Shown here: positions 52,469 to 63,540 of the stretch, in pieces
Numbering within the stretch: position 1 is the stretch's first letter
Layout: each line of letters opens with the position of its first letter
Source of the DNA: Penium margaritaceum
Taxonomy: Eukaryota; Streptophyta; Zygnematophyceae; Desmidiales; Peniaceae
DNA length: 64,000 nucleotides
Reading direction: 5' to 3'
NCBI GenBank assembly: GCA_023375785.1
Contig: SZWC01000521.1
Span: forward strand, 49,519-113,518
Notes under the pieces: generated by a model
Told to the model about the DNA's origin: nothing
Databases searched by the model: none
What the model saw: only the letters and a program-made list of their open reading frames with translations
Made by a program: the position numbers and the translations under genes

Positions 52469-53124
52469 CATGATAACCTAGTTGCAAACCAAGAGGACTG
52501 ATTTCCAGATCTTGCACAGCCAAAATTGTGGAGTTGTAGTTGAAGTGCGGTTGAGGGGAGTGCCTTAGTGAGGAAGTCCGCCATTTGTGCATCCCCACTG
52601 ATGGGTTGAACTTGAATGGCTCCTGCCTCTTCTGCCTCACGGACAAAGTGATGTTTGATGCCAATGTGCTTTGTGTGTGGGTGTAGCACACGATCATTTG
52701 CGGCAATGCAACGTGCTGCGGAGCTGTCGCTGTGTAGTGGGACCGCTTGTGCATTCAGACCCAATTCCTCAAGCATGCGTTCCAGCCAAATTCCCTCACA
52801 CACTGCTTCACCTAGTGCCATGTAGTCTGCTTCTGCCAACCTCCGTGCCACACACCACTGTTTTGCACTTCGCCATGACACAGCCGTACCCAAGGGACAA
52901 AACACATACCCACCACGACTACGGGCCTGACGGTCTCGCGCATAGTTGCTGTCACAAAACCCATTCAACAAAAGACATGATGTGGGAGTGAAGACCAGAC
53001 CAAAGCCAACAGTGTCCAGCACGTAGCGCAGCAGTTTCAGCAATTCTTTTTTATGCAAGATTGTTGGCCAAATTGGGCCAACACATTGACTGCACAGGAA
53101 ATTTCTGGACATGTGGTGGATCAA
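52469..53124 (-). CDS. Copia H RNase H and RT tail
   Basis: 218 codons: LLKLLRYVLDTVGFGLVF, FCDSNYARDRQARSRGGYVF (first Asp), SWRSAKQWCVARRLAEADYMAL (Glu), LHSDSSAARCIAANDRV (second Asp), HTKHIGIKHHFVREAEE and MADFLTKALPS. All RNase H acids look present. The TGA stop falls within the TTCAT target site of copia G, so insertion left the protein end nearly unchanged. Confidence 0.87.
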
Positions 53125-53468
53125 AGGTAGGAGAGGCTACATGTAATCTGTCTGTACAGTGTAGGATCACAGTCTGTACTGTAGTCAGTGGTGCATGCAT
53201 TCAGTAAATGAGTGTGCACATCAGGTCTCATCGGTGAGTGTTGTGGTGGAAGGTGTTGAAAGCAACCAGTAACATATGCCAGAAGCTGTCCCTGATGCAA
53301 TGTGAGTGTGCTTGCAGATCTGTCTCTGATGATGGTCATGCCCAAGAAATTGCTAGCCTCCCCTAGATCCATCATGATGTAGTGCTCAGTGAGTAGGACC
53401 TTCGTGCGTGTGATGAAAGAGAGCGATGGGGACAAGAGCAGTCGATCATCGACAGAGACCAGCAGCAC
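53121..53468 (-). pseudogene. Copia H reverse transcriptase, C-terminal part
   Basis: LVSVDDRLLLSPS is the YVDDLLL box with Tyr to Ser and Leu to Arg; both Asp are kept. Then MMDLGEASNFLGMTIIRDRS, LTLHQGQLLAYVTG and DPTLYRQITCSLSYL follow RT order. The frame is separated from the RT N-terminus by about 100 bases with stops. Confidence 0.8.
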
Positions 53469-53564
53469 GACAGGTACTCCATCGTCCTAGAGTAGGAAGC
53501 AGGAGGGATCACACACACTCTGAGTGAATCCCCCAATTGCAATAATACAACTTATCTCTTTGTT

Positions 53565-54077
53565 CTAGAACCGTGGTGCTTTCTTTACTCCATAGAGAGC
53601 TTTAAGCAGCAGCCAGACACGATCTGTTCCATCCACAAACCCTTTTGGTTGTTTGGCATACAGTTCCTCCTCCAGAAGGCCATTCAGAAAAGTGTTATTG
53701 ACATCCATTTGATGAATTTCCCAGTCTTCATGGGCTTCCACACCCAACAGTATGCGGCCAGTGCCATACTTGCCCACTGGGGCATAAGTTTCTGTGAAAT
53801 CTTGTCCTGGAATTTGATGGAACCCCTTTGCCACCAGCCTAGCTTTGTACTTTTCCATCAAGCTAGCCAGATTTCTTTTCAGCTTGAAGATCCACTTCAC
53901 ATCGATGGCCTTTCGGCCAGGTGGAAGGGGTACAAGATCAAACACTTTATGCTCTAGAAGAGCATTGATCTCAGCGGCCATGGCCTTCTCCCACTCAGGT
54001 GCATCAGTATACCCCCTTGCCTTAGACAGGATCAGGGGCTCCACCTGTTGGTGCTGAGTGGAGTTGGGACCGGCCAT
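53565..54077 (-). CDS. Copia H reverse transcriptase, N-terminal part
   Basis: 170 codons: EWEKAMAAEINALLEHKVFDL, GRKAIDVKWIFKLKRN, KYKARLVAKGFHQIPGQDF, ETYAPVGKYGTGRILL, HQMDVNNTFLNG (catalytic Asp present) and LLLKALYGVKKAPRF. It is well conserved and then stops. Confidence 0.85.
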   Translation of the reverse strand: MAGPNSTQHQQVEPLILSKARGYTDAPEWEKAMAAEINALLEHKVFDLVPLPPGRKAIDVKWIFKLKRNLASLMEKYKARLVAKGFHQIPGQDFTETYAPVGKYGTGRILLGVEAHEDWEIHQMDVNNTFLNGLLEEELYAKQPKGFVDGTDRVWLLLKALYGVKKAPRF

Positions 54078-54580
54078 GTGTAGAACTGTCGGTAGTTCAC
54101 GTGTGGGATGTCCCTCAGGGCGTGTTTCACCGGTTCTGGTGCAGGTGTGACAGTTGTTCCCGAACTCTCTGTGGAGTTATCACCTCGCAGCCCGGGGGGT
54201 GTACTTGACTCTGTGCTCACCAGGTCGGTGGGTATTAGGAGCTCTCTAGGCACAGAGTTCTCCTCACCCTGCTCCTAAGTCACAGTATGTGTGGGAACTG
54301 TGACTGGCTGTGGGAAGAGCACTGGTACACTCACATAGTGGGGGTAATGCTCAGGGTTAGTCAGGTTGGTCACATGCCGCAAGGTGTGGAATCGCTTGTA
54401 CGACAAGTGCTCCAGGCTGGAAGCGTCTCGACTCTCAAGAAAACGGTGACTCCTAGGGTCCCAGAACCTCCATGCCTTTTATGCATGTGACACGCCTACA
54501 AAGTCACACTCCCGACCTCCAGGACTCAACTTGTATTCGCGTTGTGGCTTGGAAAACCAGACGCAGGCCATGGTGCCCTA
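54077..54580 (-). pseudogene. Copia H integrase-RT linker
   Basis: The minus strand reads a Ser/Thr/Pro-rich segment (SPGTESSTPPGL, PEPVKHALRDIP) with shifts. The copia post-integrase block is recognisable near 54550-54430. Confidence 0.5.
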
Positions 54581-55480
54581 GAATTGGGCGAGACGTAGAT
54601 CCACTTTTTCCTTGAACCAACATTCCCAGGATGTGACTGCCTGGGGCAGTCGACCTTGTGGGACCCTGTTCCACACCCAGGTGATGTACTTCACAGCTTC
54701 CTCCCAGAACCCTAAGGACAAACCTGATTCACTCAGTAGCGTGTGTAGGGAATCGCCAAATGTTCTGTGCCATCTCTTTGCTACCCTGTTTTTCTGGGGA
54801 GTGTATGGCGCTGTGGTCTGATGTTCTATTCCTTGCGCCTTGAGGGCTGCAGTCAGTGGACCCATGAACTCTCCTCCTCTGTCAGTCCATGGCTTCAACA
54901 ACTTGCACTTTGTCTGCCGTTCTGCAAGGGGTATCCACTCTGTGATGGCCTAGAGGGTATCTGACTTAGACTTGAGCAGGAACGCCCAGCAAAAACGGCT
55001 GAAGTCGTCTGTTAGTGTCAGGATATACTGAGACCCATACCGGACTGAGGGTACGCGCATCAGTCCAGTCCAATCTGCATGGACCAGTTCGAGAGGTGCA
55101 GTGCTGTCCCTGCCTGACTTGGAAAACGTCTGTCTGTGGGCCTTGCCTTCATGGCACTCCAGGCATGTGTCTGCCTTGAGACCATGAGGGCAGTCCTCCT
55201 GAGTGATCCCTCGTGCTGAGGAGTTCTTTTGCATGTCTGTGATGGGATCAGTGTGGATGTGTGCCAGACGTCCATGAAGTACATCTGTGTGCTTTCCATA
55301 TGATCAACATGAGCCTGTGAGCGGTGCGTGTGAGTGGGAACCAGGGGAAAGAGAGTCAAGCGATACATCATGTCAGCATGCAAAGGCCCATCCACCAAAA
55401 AATCCCCGATCGAGTCATAAAGCATGCATCTTTGCTGCTGCATCACTGTGGACATATTGGCTTGGTGGTCCAGCAGCAAG
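54578..55480 (-). pseudogene. Copia H integrase
   Basis: The zinc region CPHGLKADTCLECHEGKAHRQTF is followed by the first Asp in LELVHADWTGLM, YILTLTDDFSRFCWAFLLKSKSDTL, the second Asp in WTDRGGEFMG and the Glu region QKNRVAKRWHRT (Lys in place of the usual Glu). Then GFWEEAVKYITWVWNRVP follows. The frame is broken near 54950. Sequence before the zinc region is readable to about 55480. Confidence 0.82.
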
Positions 55481-55824
55481 GTGTGAAAGATGCCACAAGA
55501 GGTGTGTAGCGGGAGGAAGCCGGCAGTGGGTCACCTCCGCACATTTGGTTGCGTTGCACATGCAGTGGCGCAGGCACTTGAGGGGCGGAGCAAGCTGGAC
55601 CCACGAGCACGCCGGTGTATTTTCCTTGGGTATGAGAGCGGAAGCAAGGTGTACCGGCTCTTTGACCCAAGGAGGCAGCACATTGTGCGGAGTCGTGATG
55701 TCACGTTCGACGAATAAAACCGTTGGACAGATAAGGAGGCAGGTCTCTCCACAAGGGAGGAGTGGACGCCACTCCTTGAGGGAGAGATACCAGAGGACGC
55801 GAATGAGGATGACGTCCTCGCCAA
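55481..55824 (+). pseudogene. Fragment J, B-like copia integrase C-terminal piece
   Basis: TPQEVCSGRKPAVGHLRTFGC, KVYRLFDPRRQHIVRSRDV and WTPLLEGEIPEDANEDD match copia B integrase C-terminus closely but on the plus strand, with a TAA after TFDE. It lacks LTRs and starts and ends abruptly between H (minus) and the I LTR (plus). Confidence 0.85.
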
Positions 55825-56430
55825 GCGTGTGGCTCTCCTCCTCCTTGTGCTTCCAACACTGTACCCTTGCACGACCAGCACCATCGGCAGCTACCCTTGG
55901 CTGTCATGTCATCAGTAGTCGTAGTGGGCTCTCGGGAGCAGTGTAGTCGGCGCCTGAGCTCGGGCAGCCGTAACTCTTCGTAGCTATTTTTCTTGCTGAT
56001 TCGGACTGCACAACTGCGTTTGCAGCATGGTTATTTTGGTCTGGTTTGTTTTTTAGGCAAAACGGACAACACCTGGGTTTCGGGCTGTCTGGTGTCTGGC
56101 AGGGTTCACCTACGAAATTCTGCCGGACAGGATAATGCTAGGATTTTCCTGGTTGGCTGGTTTTCTGAGTAACAAGCCTCACAGAGCTGAGATGAGGCTA
56201 GAACTGAGAGGGGTCTCAGTTAGGTGCTTATTGTTCACTCGTAACCAGCCATTGCTCTATTCCAGTTGCTTTCTGGCGCTAACTCTGGCGCGTGTACTTC
56301 TGAGCAACAAACCAGAGATCTCATGCTAAGACTCTAGTGCAGCACACCAAGGGGGCAGACTAAGCAATGAGCGTGGGTTCCCGCACGCTGCATCAACAAT
56401 GCTACTACACTAACCTGCGCACTAGAACCA
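55825..56430 (+). repeat. Copia I 5' LTR, truncated at its start
   Basis: It matches 63172-63540 (accatcggcagctacccttggctgtcatgtcatcagtagtc and onward). It then extends beyond the truncated 3' copy to a primer-like site near 56438. The exact 3' edge is uncertain. Confidence 0.72.
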
Positions 56431-56437
56431 TTTCCTT

Positions 56438-56457
56438 TTTGTATCAGAGTCGTAGCG
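56438..56457 (+). promoter_or_regulatory. Copia I primer binding site
   Basis: TTGTATCAGAGTCGTAGC resembles the initiator tRNA-Met 3'-end complement (TGGTATCAGAGC), with one mismatch in the first ten bases and one in GAGTC. Confidence 0.6.
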
Positions 56458-56744
56458 CAGCAGACGCAGCAGCAGCAGTGGCGCACATGTTCTTGACTAC
56501 GCCGGCGGACCTCCACTACGCGCTAGTGCAGGGGAAATGCTGCCGGATTTTTTCCGACAGCAATAACCTGCCTGGTGGCATCAGAAAATTTCCCATGGCC
56601 ACTGGGCCAGGGAAATGCTGCCTTATTTTTCCCGGCATCTCTGACCCCCACATGTGACTCAAAGATGTGAGCGGCGAGCGCAGCGGCGTGAGGCAACCTG
56701 CTCGCGATGACGCACATGGCGACGTCAACCAGGGGAGTGAGTGA

Positions 56745-57560
56745 CCCGCAGCCGCAGCAGCAGCGGTAGCAGCAGCAGCAACAGCGGTAGCAGCAGCAGC
56801 AGCGGCAGTAGCAGTTGCAGAAGCGGGATCCGCAGTGGAAGCACTAGCAACATTAGCTACAGAAACATCACGGTGAGTGACCCACAGCAGCAGTAGCAGC
56901 AGCTGTAGTGAGAGCAGCAGCGACCACAGTAGCAGTGGGAGCAGTGGCGGTAGCAGTGCCCACAACAGCTGCAACGTTGGGATCAACAACGACGGCAGCA
57001 GCAGTAGTGGCAGCAGTAGCAGCGGTGGCAGTAGCAGCGGTGGCAGTGGCTAGAAGCTGTGGCCGCAGCTTTACACGCGTGCAACAGTAGCAGCAGGAGC
57101 GCGTGTAGCAGGGGCAGCCGCAGCAGCCACTTTTGCTGCCCCGCATTGCTAGCGCGAAGCTCCCTTGCAGATTTACATGGGCAAGAGAGCTCGCTGTAGC
57201 AAGCTCGCGGTTGCAGCCTGGTAATGGGCGAGCTCGCCGATTGTCGAGCCTGCCAATCGATGAGCTCCTCCGATCGACAAGCTCGCCGAGGGTCGAGCTA
57301 GGCAACAAAAGGAAAAAAAGGGGGAGAGAGGGGTCCAGGGGTGAGGCACTTGAGAAACCCAAGAAGGGGTACCCCACCGTCCCCACATAGTTCGGTGAAC
57401 CACAAAAAAAAAACCAAAAAAATGGGGACAACGGCAATCAAAACACACTCAAGCTCCATAGCAGCAGCCGCCACAGCAACCGCAGTAGCGGCAACGGCAC
57501 CAGCAGCAGTGGCCGCAACAACATCAACAGGAGTAGCAGCAGCAGCCAAAATGCCCAGCC
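56745..57560. repeat. GCA-rich trinucleotide tracts in copia I leader
   Basis: Imperfect GCA/GCR repeats at about 56745-56880, 56886-57060 and 57460-57560 give Ala-, Ser- or Val-rich frames on both strands. They lie between primer site and gag. None of the frames looks like a real gene. Confidence 0.8.
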
Positions 57561-57654
57561 AGGGCAATGCCGCCTGCACGCAGGACAGCTTTGCAAACCC
57601 TCCCGCTGCAGACCCATAGCGGATCTGTAACGCCATGTAGATCAGCTAGGCCAG

Positions 57655-58353
57655 ATGCTTGCCGCTATCAGCACCAGCCAAACTGTCTTCCCCAGAAAGC
57701 CTGGTCCAGCTCTGGCTGCAGCAGATCGGACAGTAGCGCAACAGCAGGTGCTGCAACGGCAGCAGACAATGAGTAGTGTCCTAGGAGCTGGTGCGGCCAG
57801 GTCCTCTTCGCGGAAGGATTTCGAGACCCCTCCACCGGTACTCGCCAGAGATGAGCAGTTCTCGTCGTGGGAACCTCTATTCCGCATTTGGGCATAGGGG
57901 GAGGGTCTGTGGCCATACTACTTCCTTCCGCATGACGACGCCATCCCAGAGCAGGTACTTGAGGCGGGCCCTGCACTCAGCCCACTCATCCTCGCTGCAC
58001 CGAATGTTGATTGCATTGCTCAGGAGCCGTTCCTCGGTGACGCCACTGGCGACACCATCGCTAACCCCCGGCGTGCTTGGGATACGCTGGCACGACTGTA
58101 TCACGCTTCCGGTCAGGCAACTGTAAGCCACCTCCTGAAGGAGTTCAGCTCCCTTCACATGAGGGAGTCCGAGTCCTTCACCGCCTACTGGCGCTGCACG
58201 CAAGATATCCTAATCTGGCTCAAAACAACCGTGCCTCCCCCGCATGGTGCCCTCCTCACCATCAAGAATGGTGCCATCCCTGTGTTTGCGGATGTTTTCG
58301 TCCCCTTCGACCTCCCCATCCTCGAGGCACTGGTGGCCCACATCACTTTGATG
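57655..58353 (+). pseudogene. Copia I gag, capsid part
   Basis: From ATG 57655 (or 57769, MSSVLGAGAARSSS): DEQFSSWEPLFRIWA stop GEGLWPYYFLPHDDAIP, AWDTLARLYHASGQATVSHL, FSSLHMRESESFTAYWR, ALLTIKNGAIPVFADVF and LEALVAHITLMT stop AYDLFLSV. Both stops are TAG in an otherwise open frame. It resembles the D gag rather than the UBN2 gags of A, B and E. Confidence 0.78.
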
Positions 58354-59100
58354 ACCTAGGCGTACGACCTCTTCCTCAGCGTTGAGGAAGTCCACAGAGA
58401 CACACAGCTTCAGCACAGTGGTTCCTCCGTGACTGTAGCTGCTACTTCCGGCGGCTCCCCCGCTCCTTCCCCTGGCACTCCCTCCTCAGGCGGCGCAAAG
58501 GACAAGGGCAAGAAGGGCGGGAAGGGCAAGGGCAAGGGGGCACAGTCTTCCTCCATTGGCACTACCCTGACGTGCCACAACTGCGGCCAGCCAAGGCATG
58601 AGAGGTACACATATCCCATCCCCATTGACGAGGCCCGCATTGTCGCCGCCATGCGCCATGAGCGTGAGCGCTGCCTTGGCACCTCCGCTGCTAGTGGCAC
58701 TTTGGCCACCACCACTTCCACGATGCTCCCTTCCTCCTCGTAGCTAGCTCTTCAGCCTCGATCACAGCTTTTGCCGGATCTTCTCCATCTGCAGTAGTAG
58801 GAGCAGTATGCTCCATCGCAGTAGCAGTTGTATGCACCACCTTTGCAGTAGTAGCAGTATGCTCCGTCACAATCCTTGTACTACCCCCAGCCTCAGTCCC
58901 AGTGGAGTTTGTATCCCCCTTCCGAAGCCACGATCCCGTACTCCGTGGCTTCCATCGACTCCGCTACTCGAATCCGCCAGCTGCAAAGCTTCATCATAGC
59001 ACAGCTCGGCATCACTCCTCCTCCCCAGGGAAGTGCGAGTTGTTTGACTGCTAGCCGAGAGGTCTCCAACTGTCAGACAGACACCAACCTCTGAGGTGAT
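58354..59100 (+). pseudogene. Copia I gag, zinc knuckle and Gln-rich tail
   Basis: A basic stretch (DKGKKGGKGKGKG) leads to a damaged knuckle CHNCGQPRHERYTY, with Tyr for the last Cys. After a TAG at 58741 the frame has QYAPSQ repeats (58810-58885) with five TAG codons in CAG-rich context, then PYSVASIDSATRIRQL. Confidence 0.7.
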
Positions 59101-59259
59101 CTTGGGGAAGCTGCCTGTTGCTCTTTGGAGCCGGCTTTGGATGACGTCGCATAGTTGGATGAATGGCATGATCGTTTTGCATTTGTCCCGTCTGCTGAGA
59201 TTACGACCTCCGTTCCCCTTCCCGTGCCCTGTTTCATCACGCATTGTAATGTCAAGGCC

Positions 59260-60057
59260 TCGGTTTGCGACCTTGATGGCACCTAGATCATTGAATCTGG
59301 TGCCATGCATGCATCACATGATGTCTTGTTGCCAGGATTTCAGTATGCTCGGCCTCGTTGGCAACGTTCACAGTGTCTGGACGGGGTCCCAGCAGGTCTT
59401 GCCCATCCACGGTGTTGGCGTCGTCCGCTTTTGTTTTCCATCCGGCGGCGTCTTCGTGACTGATGTGCTGTATGTGCCTGGTATGGAACTCAGCCTCTCG
59501 ACTGGACAACTCTCAACCTCATGAGCATGGACGTCCGACACTCCTCTGGCATTGGCACTGTCTCACTTTGCCCGTACGGTCAGGTCGTGTTCCGTGTTGT
59601 TTGTCGTGGTAACCTCTGGCACGTCACCCGTCTTCCTTCCTTCGTGTCACCTCCCTCATCCGACACTGCCCATGTGTTTTTCACCAGTGTTCTTTCCCCC
59701 CAGCACACCCACCTTCTCCTCCATCACCTTAGCCATGTGCTTTCCGATGCTATCGATAGCATGCTCCGCACCCAACCCGCGCTCGTTCTTGATCCCTTCA
59801 CCTTCCAGTGGCCTTGTCTCACCGAGTGCATCAAATGCGTCCAGGAAAAAATGCACCGGTCCACCTACCCTACGTCCTCCTCTCGAGCCACTCACCCATT
59901 GGAGCTCTTCCACTCGGACCTCTTGGGCCCTTTACCGGTTGCATGTGTTGTCAAAGGGGGCCAGTATGTGCTGATCCTCACAGATGACTACACCCGCTAT
60001 CACATGGTCATCTATCTACGCCGGAAGAGCGATGTGGCCTCTGCCATTCGTGCTTAG
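59260..60057 (+). pseudogene. Copia I protease and integrase N-terminal half
   Basis: IIESGAMHAS is the protease box with Glu for the catalytic Asp. VPGMELSL follows near 59475. The long frame from 59521 contains CLTECIKCVQEKMHRSTY (zinc region), LELFHSDLLGPLP (first Asp), YVLILTDDYTRYHMVIYLRRKSDV and ends in TAG at 60055-60057. Confidence 0.8.
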
Positions 60058-61120
60058 CACCTCACGGCCGAGCGCGAGTGTGGCCGCACCCTCCGTCGCT
60101 TTTGGTCTGACCGCGGTGGCATGTAAGAACGGTTTCATGAGGGACATGTCTGCCTATCTCACTAGTTATGGGGCTCATCATGAAACCACCACCCTTGGGA
60201 CACCATAGCAGAACGGTGACTGTGAGTGTTGGAACCGCACCATGGCCGATGCTGTCCATACCATGCGTGTTGAGTCCAGTTTTTCCAAGGGCTTCTTCTT
60301 TGAAGCCATGTCCTACATGACCTTGTTGTGGAACCGGGTTTCCCATGGTCCCCTCCCCCGCCAGGCCACACCATGCGCATTGTGGTGCGGTCAGCGGGCC
60401 GATCTTTGACCTGCCCGTGTTTAGGGGTGGGTAGCTAGCGTCTGGCTTGCCGAGGACCAGCGGGATGGCAAGCTTGCCCCTCGCGGCCATTTGTGTACAT
60501 TTGTCGGTGTCTCGTGCCAGTCCAAGGCTTGGCGTTTCTGGGACCCAGTCCGGCATCACATTGTTGAGTCTCGCGATGCCCTATTTTTTAGGACTTCTTC
60601 CCTCGTGACCTCCCTCGCATCCTGTCTGCCTCTTCTCTGCTCTCATCACTGTCGTCTCATGGGGGAGATACTTGTTGCACTGCCGCTTCGGCCCCAGAGG
60701 CACAGGTCGTCCCGCCTGCATCCACGCCCCTGGCAGCGGATGGCTCGGAGGCTTCTCCCCTGCCATCCACCTTGCGGAGCAGTTCCCCTACGGGTGATGC
60801 CGTGCACCCATCAGAGACGGAGTCTTCTGCTGAGTCACTAGCCCAGCCGGACTCTCCGAGTGACCCTTCCCATGCCTCCGATGCACCCGCCCCCATGGAT
60901 CCATTTGTGCCCAGCGGTACCCTGACATTGCACCCCGCCTTGCCACATCATCTTCGCCAGACTCCCTCTGCCAACTGGCACCCCGGCACACTAGGTCTAC
61001 ACCCGTGCTCCCAGTGGAATCCTCCGGTTCCATAAGCCGGCGCCTCCCCCGGGTCCTCGCACCAAGGCCCCCCGTCCAGCCTCTAGCATACCCTTCAACA
61101 CACCTTCCTCCCCCCATGCT
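60058..61120 (+). pseudogene. Copia I integrase C-terminal half and linker
   Basis: FWSDRGGM (second Asp) is followed by stops and shifts through the Glu region and SKAWRFWDPVRHHIVESRDAL (60520-60580). Then comes a Pro/Ser-rich linker (DAVHPSETESSAESLAQPDS). Confidence 0.7.
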
Positions 61121-61389
61121 GTTGTGAGCGGCGAACCCAACATCAATGTCCTTGGCCTGACGGGCCTCGACCTGGTTGCTCAGGACATCCACCCAAGCTC
61201 GGCCCTAGGCTACGCTCTCATCTCCGAGGAGCATCGCCAAGCGGTCTCCGTCACACTGGCCCGGGCCCCTGCAGGCCTTTGCTTCACCCGTGTGCTAACG
61301 GCACGGCCTTCTCCACCGGCACCCGACCCTCAGAGCCTACGTGAGGCCTGTGCCACTCCTGACGCAAACCAAATTGTAGGCTTCCTGTC

Positions 61390-62422
61390 AGGAGGAACTC
61401 ACAGCCATCAATGAGCATGCAGTGTACGAGCTTGTGGAGCTTCCCCCTGGCTGGAAGGCCATCGGGACGAAGTGGGTCTTTCTTCGGAAGTAAAAGCCAG
61501 ATGGCAACTTGGACAAGTACAAGGTCCGGCTCACCGCCAAAGGTTTCTCTCGTGTTACTGGAGTGGACTACGACCAAGTCTTTGCTCCGATTGGCCGTTT
61601 ACACCAGCCGGGCGCTCTTCAGCCTGGTCGTACAGCATGGTTGGGAGCTCCACCAAATGGATGTGAGCAACGCATTTTTTCACAGCGCTATGGATGGTGA
61701 GGAGCTCTAGATGGTCCAGCCCTGGCTTTGAGGACGGGACGGGGCAATTTTGGCGACTGCAAAAGGCCCTATATGGCCTCAAGCAGTCTCCTCAATGCTG
61801 GAACATCGAGATCAGCCATACCCTTCTGAAGGGCGGATTTATCCGTAGCACCACAAACCCGGCCCTCTTCCTCACTCCTCCTGGAAATCCCTTCACTATG
61901 ATCGTCATGTACGTGGATGACCTCCTCATCACGTCTCCCGACCTTGCCGCTGTCAAGCAAGTGAAGGAGTTGCTTAAGGCAACCTACAAGATGAAGGATC
62001 TTGGGCAAGCGCTGGTGTTTCTTGGCATGGAGATTGAGCACGATCTTGCACACGGCATCATACGGGTACATCGGGCAGCATATGTTCAAACACTAGCCGA
62101 GCGCTTCGCCGATCTCCTGACGACTATCCCCAACGCCTCTTCCACGATGACCCCAGACGGGCAGGTGAAGCTGAAGGCCACTGAAATCAGCACCTTGGGT
62201 GTCGCGGTGGACATCATGGCGTTCCTCCACGTCATCGGCTCACTTATGTTTCTCGCCACCACCACACGTGCCGACATCACCTTTGCCGTGAATGTCCTCA
62301 TCCAATTCTCACAGGACCCACACCAGCTGCACCATGATGCAGTCATCCGTGTGTTACGGTATGTGGTCTCAACCCCACGTCGAGGCCTCACATTCCGTTG
62401 GCAGCCATCCATGGTACACTGA
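61390..62422 (+). pseudogene. Copia I reverse transcriptase
   Basis: WKAIGTKWVFLRK stop KPDGNLDKYKVRLTAKGFS has TAA where Gln is usual. HQMDVSNAFFHSAMDGEEL follows in another frame, then a 242-codon open stretch with FWRLQKALYGLKQSPQCWN, an intact YVDDLLITSPD, DLGQALVFLGMEIE and HVIGSLMFLATTTRADI. The C-terminal two thirds is in good condition. Confidence 0.85.
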
Positions 62423-62878
62423 CAGTGACTTGGCATGGAGCCCAGATGGGAAGAGCCGCGCTGGTTGGATCTTTCTCATCAAGGGTACGGTTATGTCATG
62501 GCGTAGCGGGAAGCCAGGGTGTGTCGTACGCACCACAGCAAAGACAGAGTGGCTTTGGGCGTTGGTGCATGTGAGAGTGTGTGGCTGCACCGTTTGTTGG
62601 GTGTGTTGCATCAGCTTGTATCGTCCATCACCTTACATTGTGACAACGAGAGTGCCACTGCAGTTACCGACAATGATGGTGTCCACCATGCATGCACAAA
62701 GCACATCAATATTGAGTATCACTACGTGCAGGCCTTGTTGCATGAGGGCAGCGTTCACATTGTGTGGGTCAAGAATATGAATCAGTTGACTGAATTCCTC
62801 ACCAAAGCACTGAAGCGCAACTCGTCTAAGAAGGCTGTGAGTATGATCGGATTGCTACCCTTAATGCATGTGGTCTGA
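62420..62878 (+). pseudogene. Copia I RNase H
   Basis: YTDSDLAWSPDGKSRAGW (first Asp), SWRSGKPGCVVRTTAKTE, VWLHRLLGVLHQLV, CDNESATAVTDND (second Asp), CTKHINIEYHYVQALL and LTEFLTKAL appear in two overlapping frames joined by a shift near 62530-62580. The polypurine tract CATGGGGGAG is at 63020-63029. Confidence 0.83.
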
Positions 62879-63029
62879 CTATTCCGCTTGCATGGGTTCT
62901 CGTTGCTCATCCTTGTTGCACATGTGATCTGTCTCCTCTCGCTCTTCCACTGAGTGTTTGGTCGGGGAGCATGGGGGAGCATTACTTCTGCATGCTCATG
63001 TACACTGACACCTTTGGATCATGGGGGAG

Positions 63030-63540
63030 TGTTGTTTTGTCTGTGCACTGCCCCACTGACTCATACTGTTACCTCTCGGCTGGTGTACATGCTCATGTAG
63101 ACGATTGGCTGGATGGACGTTGATGCAGACGGGGCGCTGTTTGGTGGAGTGGACGTGTTGCTGTGAAGCCGAGCATGTGGTTATCCTCCTCCTTCTGCTT
63201 TTGACACTGCACCCTTGCACGACCAGCTCCATCGGCAGCTACCCTTGGCTGTCATGTCATCAGTAGTCGTAGTTGGCTCTCTGGAGCAGTGTATTCTGCG
63301 CCTGAGCTCGGGCAGATGTAACTCTTAGTAGCTATTTTTCTTGCTGATTCTGACTGCATGACTGAATTTGCAGCATGGTTTTTCTGGTATGGTCTAGTTT
63401 GTAGGCAAAACGGACAAAGCCCGGGTTTCGGGCTGTCTGGTGTCTGGCAGGGATCACCTAGGAAATTCTGCCAGACATGATAATGCTAGGATTTTCCTGG
63501 TTGGCTGGTTTTCTGAGTAACAATCCTCACAGAGCTGAGC
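63030..63540 (+). repeat. Copia I 3' LTR, truncated at its end
   Basis: It starts TGTTGTTTTGTCTG directly after the polypurine tract. Homology with the 5' LTR begins near 63172 and ends near 63540. Confidence 0.75.

Larger units (their letters stand above)
52472..55480 (-). mobile_element. Copia H, Ty1/copia element lacking its 5' end
   Basis: On the minus strand integrase, RT and RNase H are present. Gag, protease and the 5' LTR are missing because homology stops near 55480 at the junction with fragment J. The 3' end is displaced by copia G, inserted at the H stop codon, so the 3' tail lies left of 45870. Confidence 0.82.
55825..63540 (+). mobile_element. Copia I, Ty1/copia element with incomplete LTRs
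   Basis: The plus strand carries gag, protease, integrase, RT and RNase H. LTR homology is shared by 55825-56195 and 63172-63540. The 5' copy lacks the first about 150 bp of the LTR and the 3' copy lacks the end, so both LTRs are truncated in this assembly. No duplication can be defined. Confidence 0.82.

Noticed and set aside
56516-57636. Poly-Ala, poly-Leu and Ser-rich frames
   Set aside because: All are readings of the GCA tracts; no frame is favoured.
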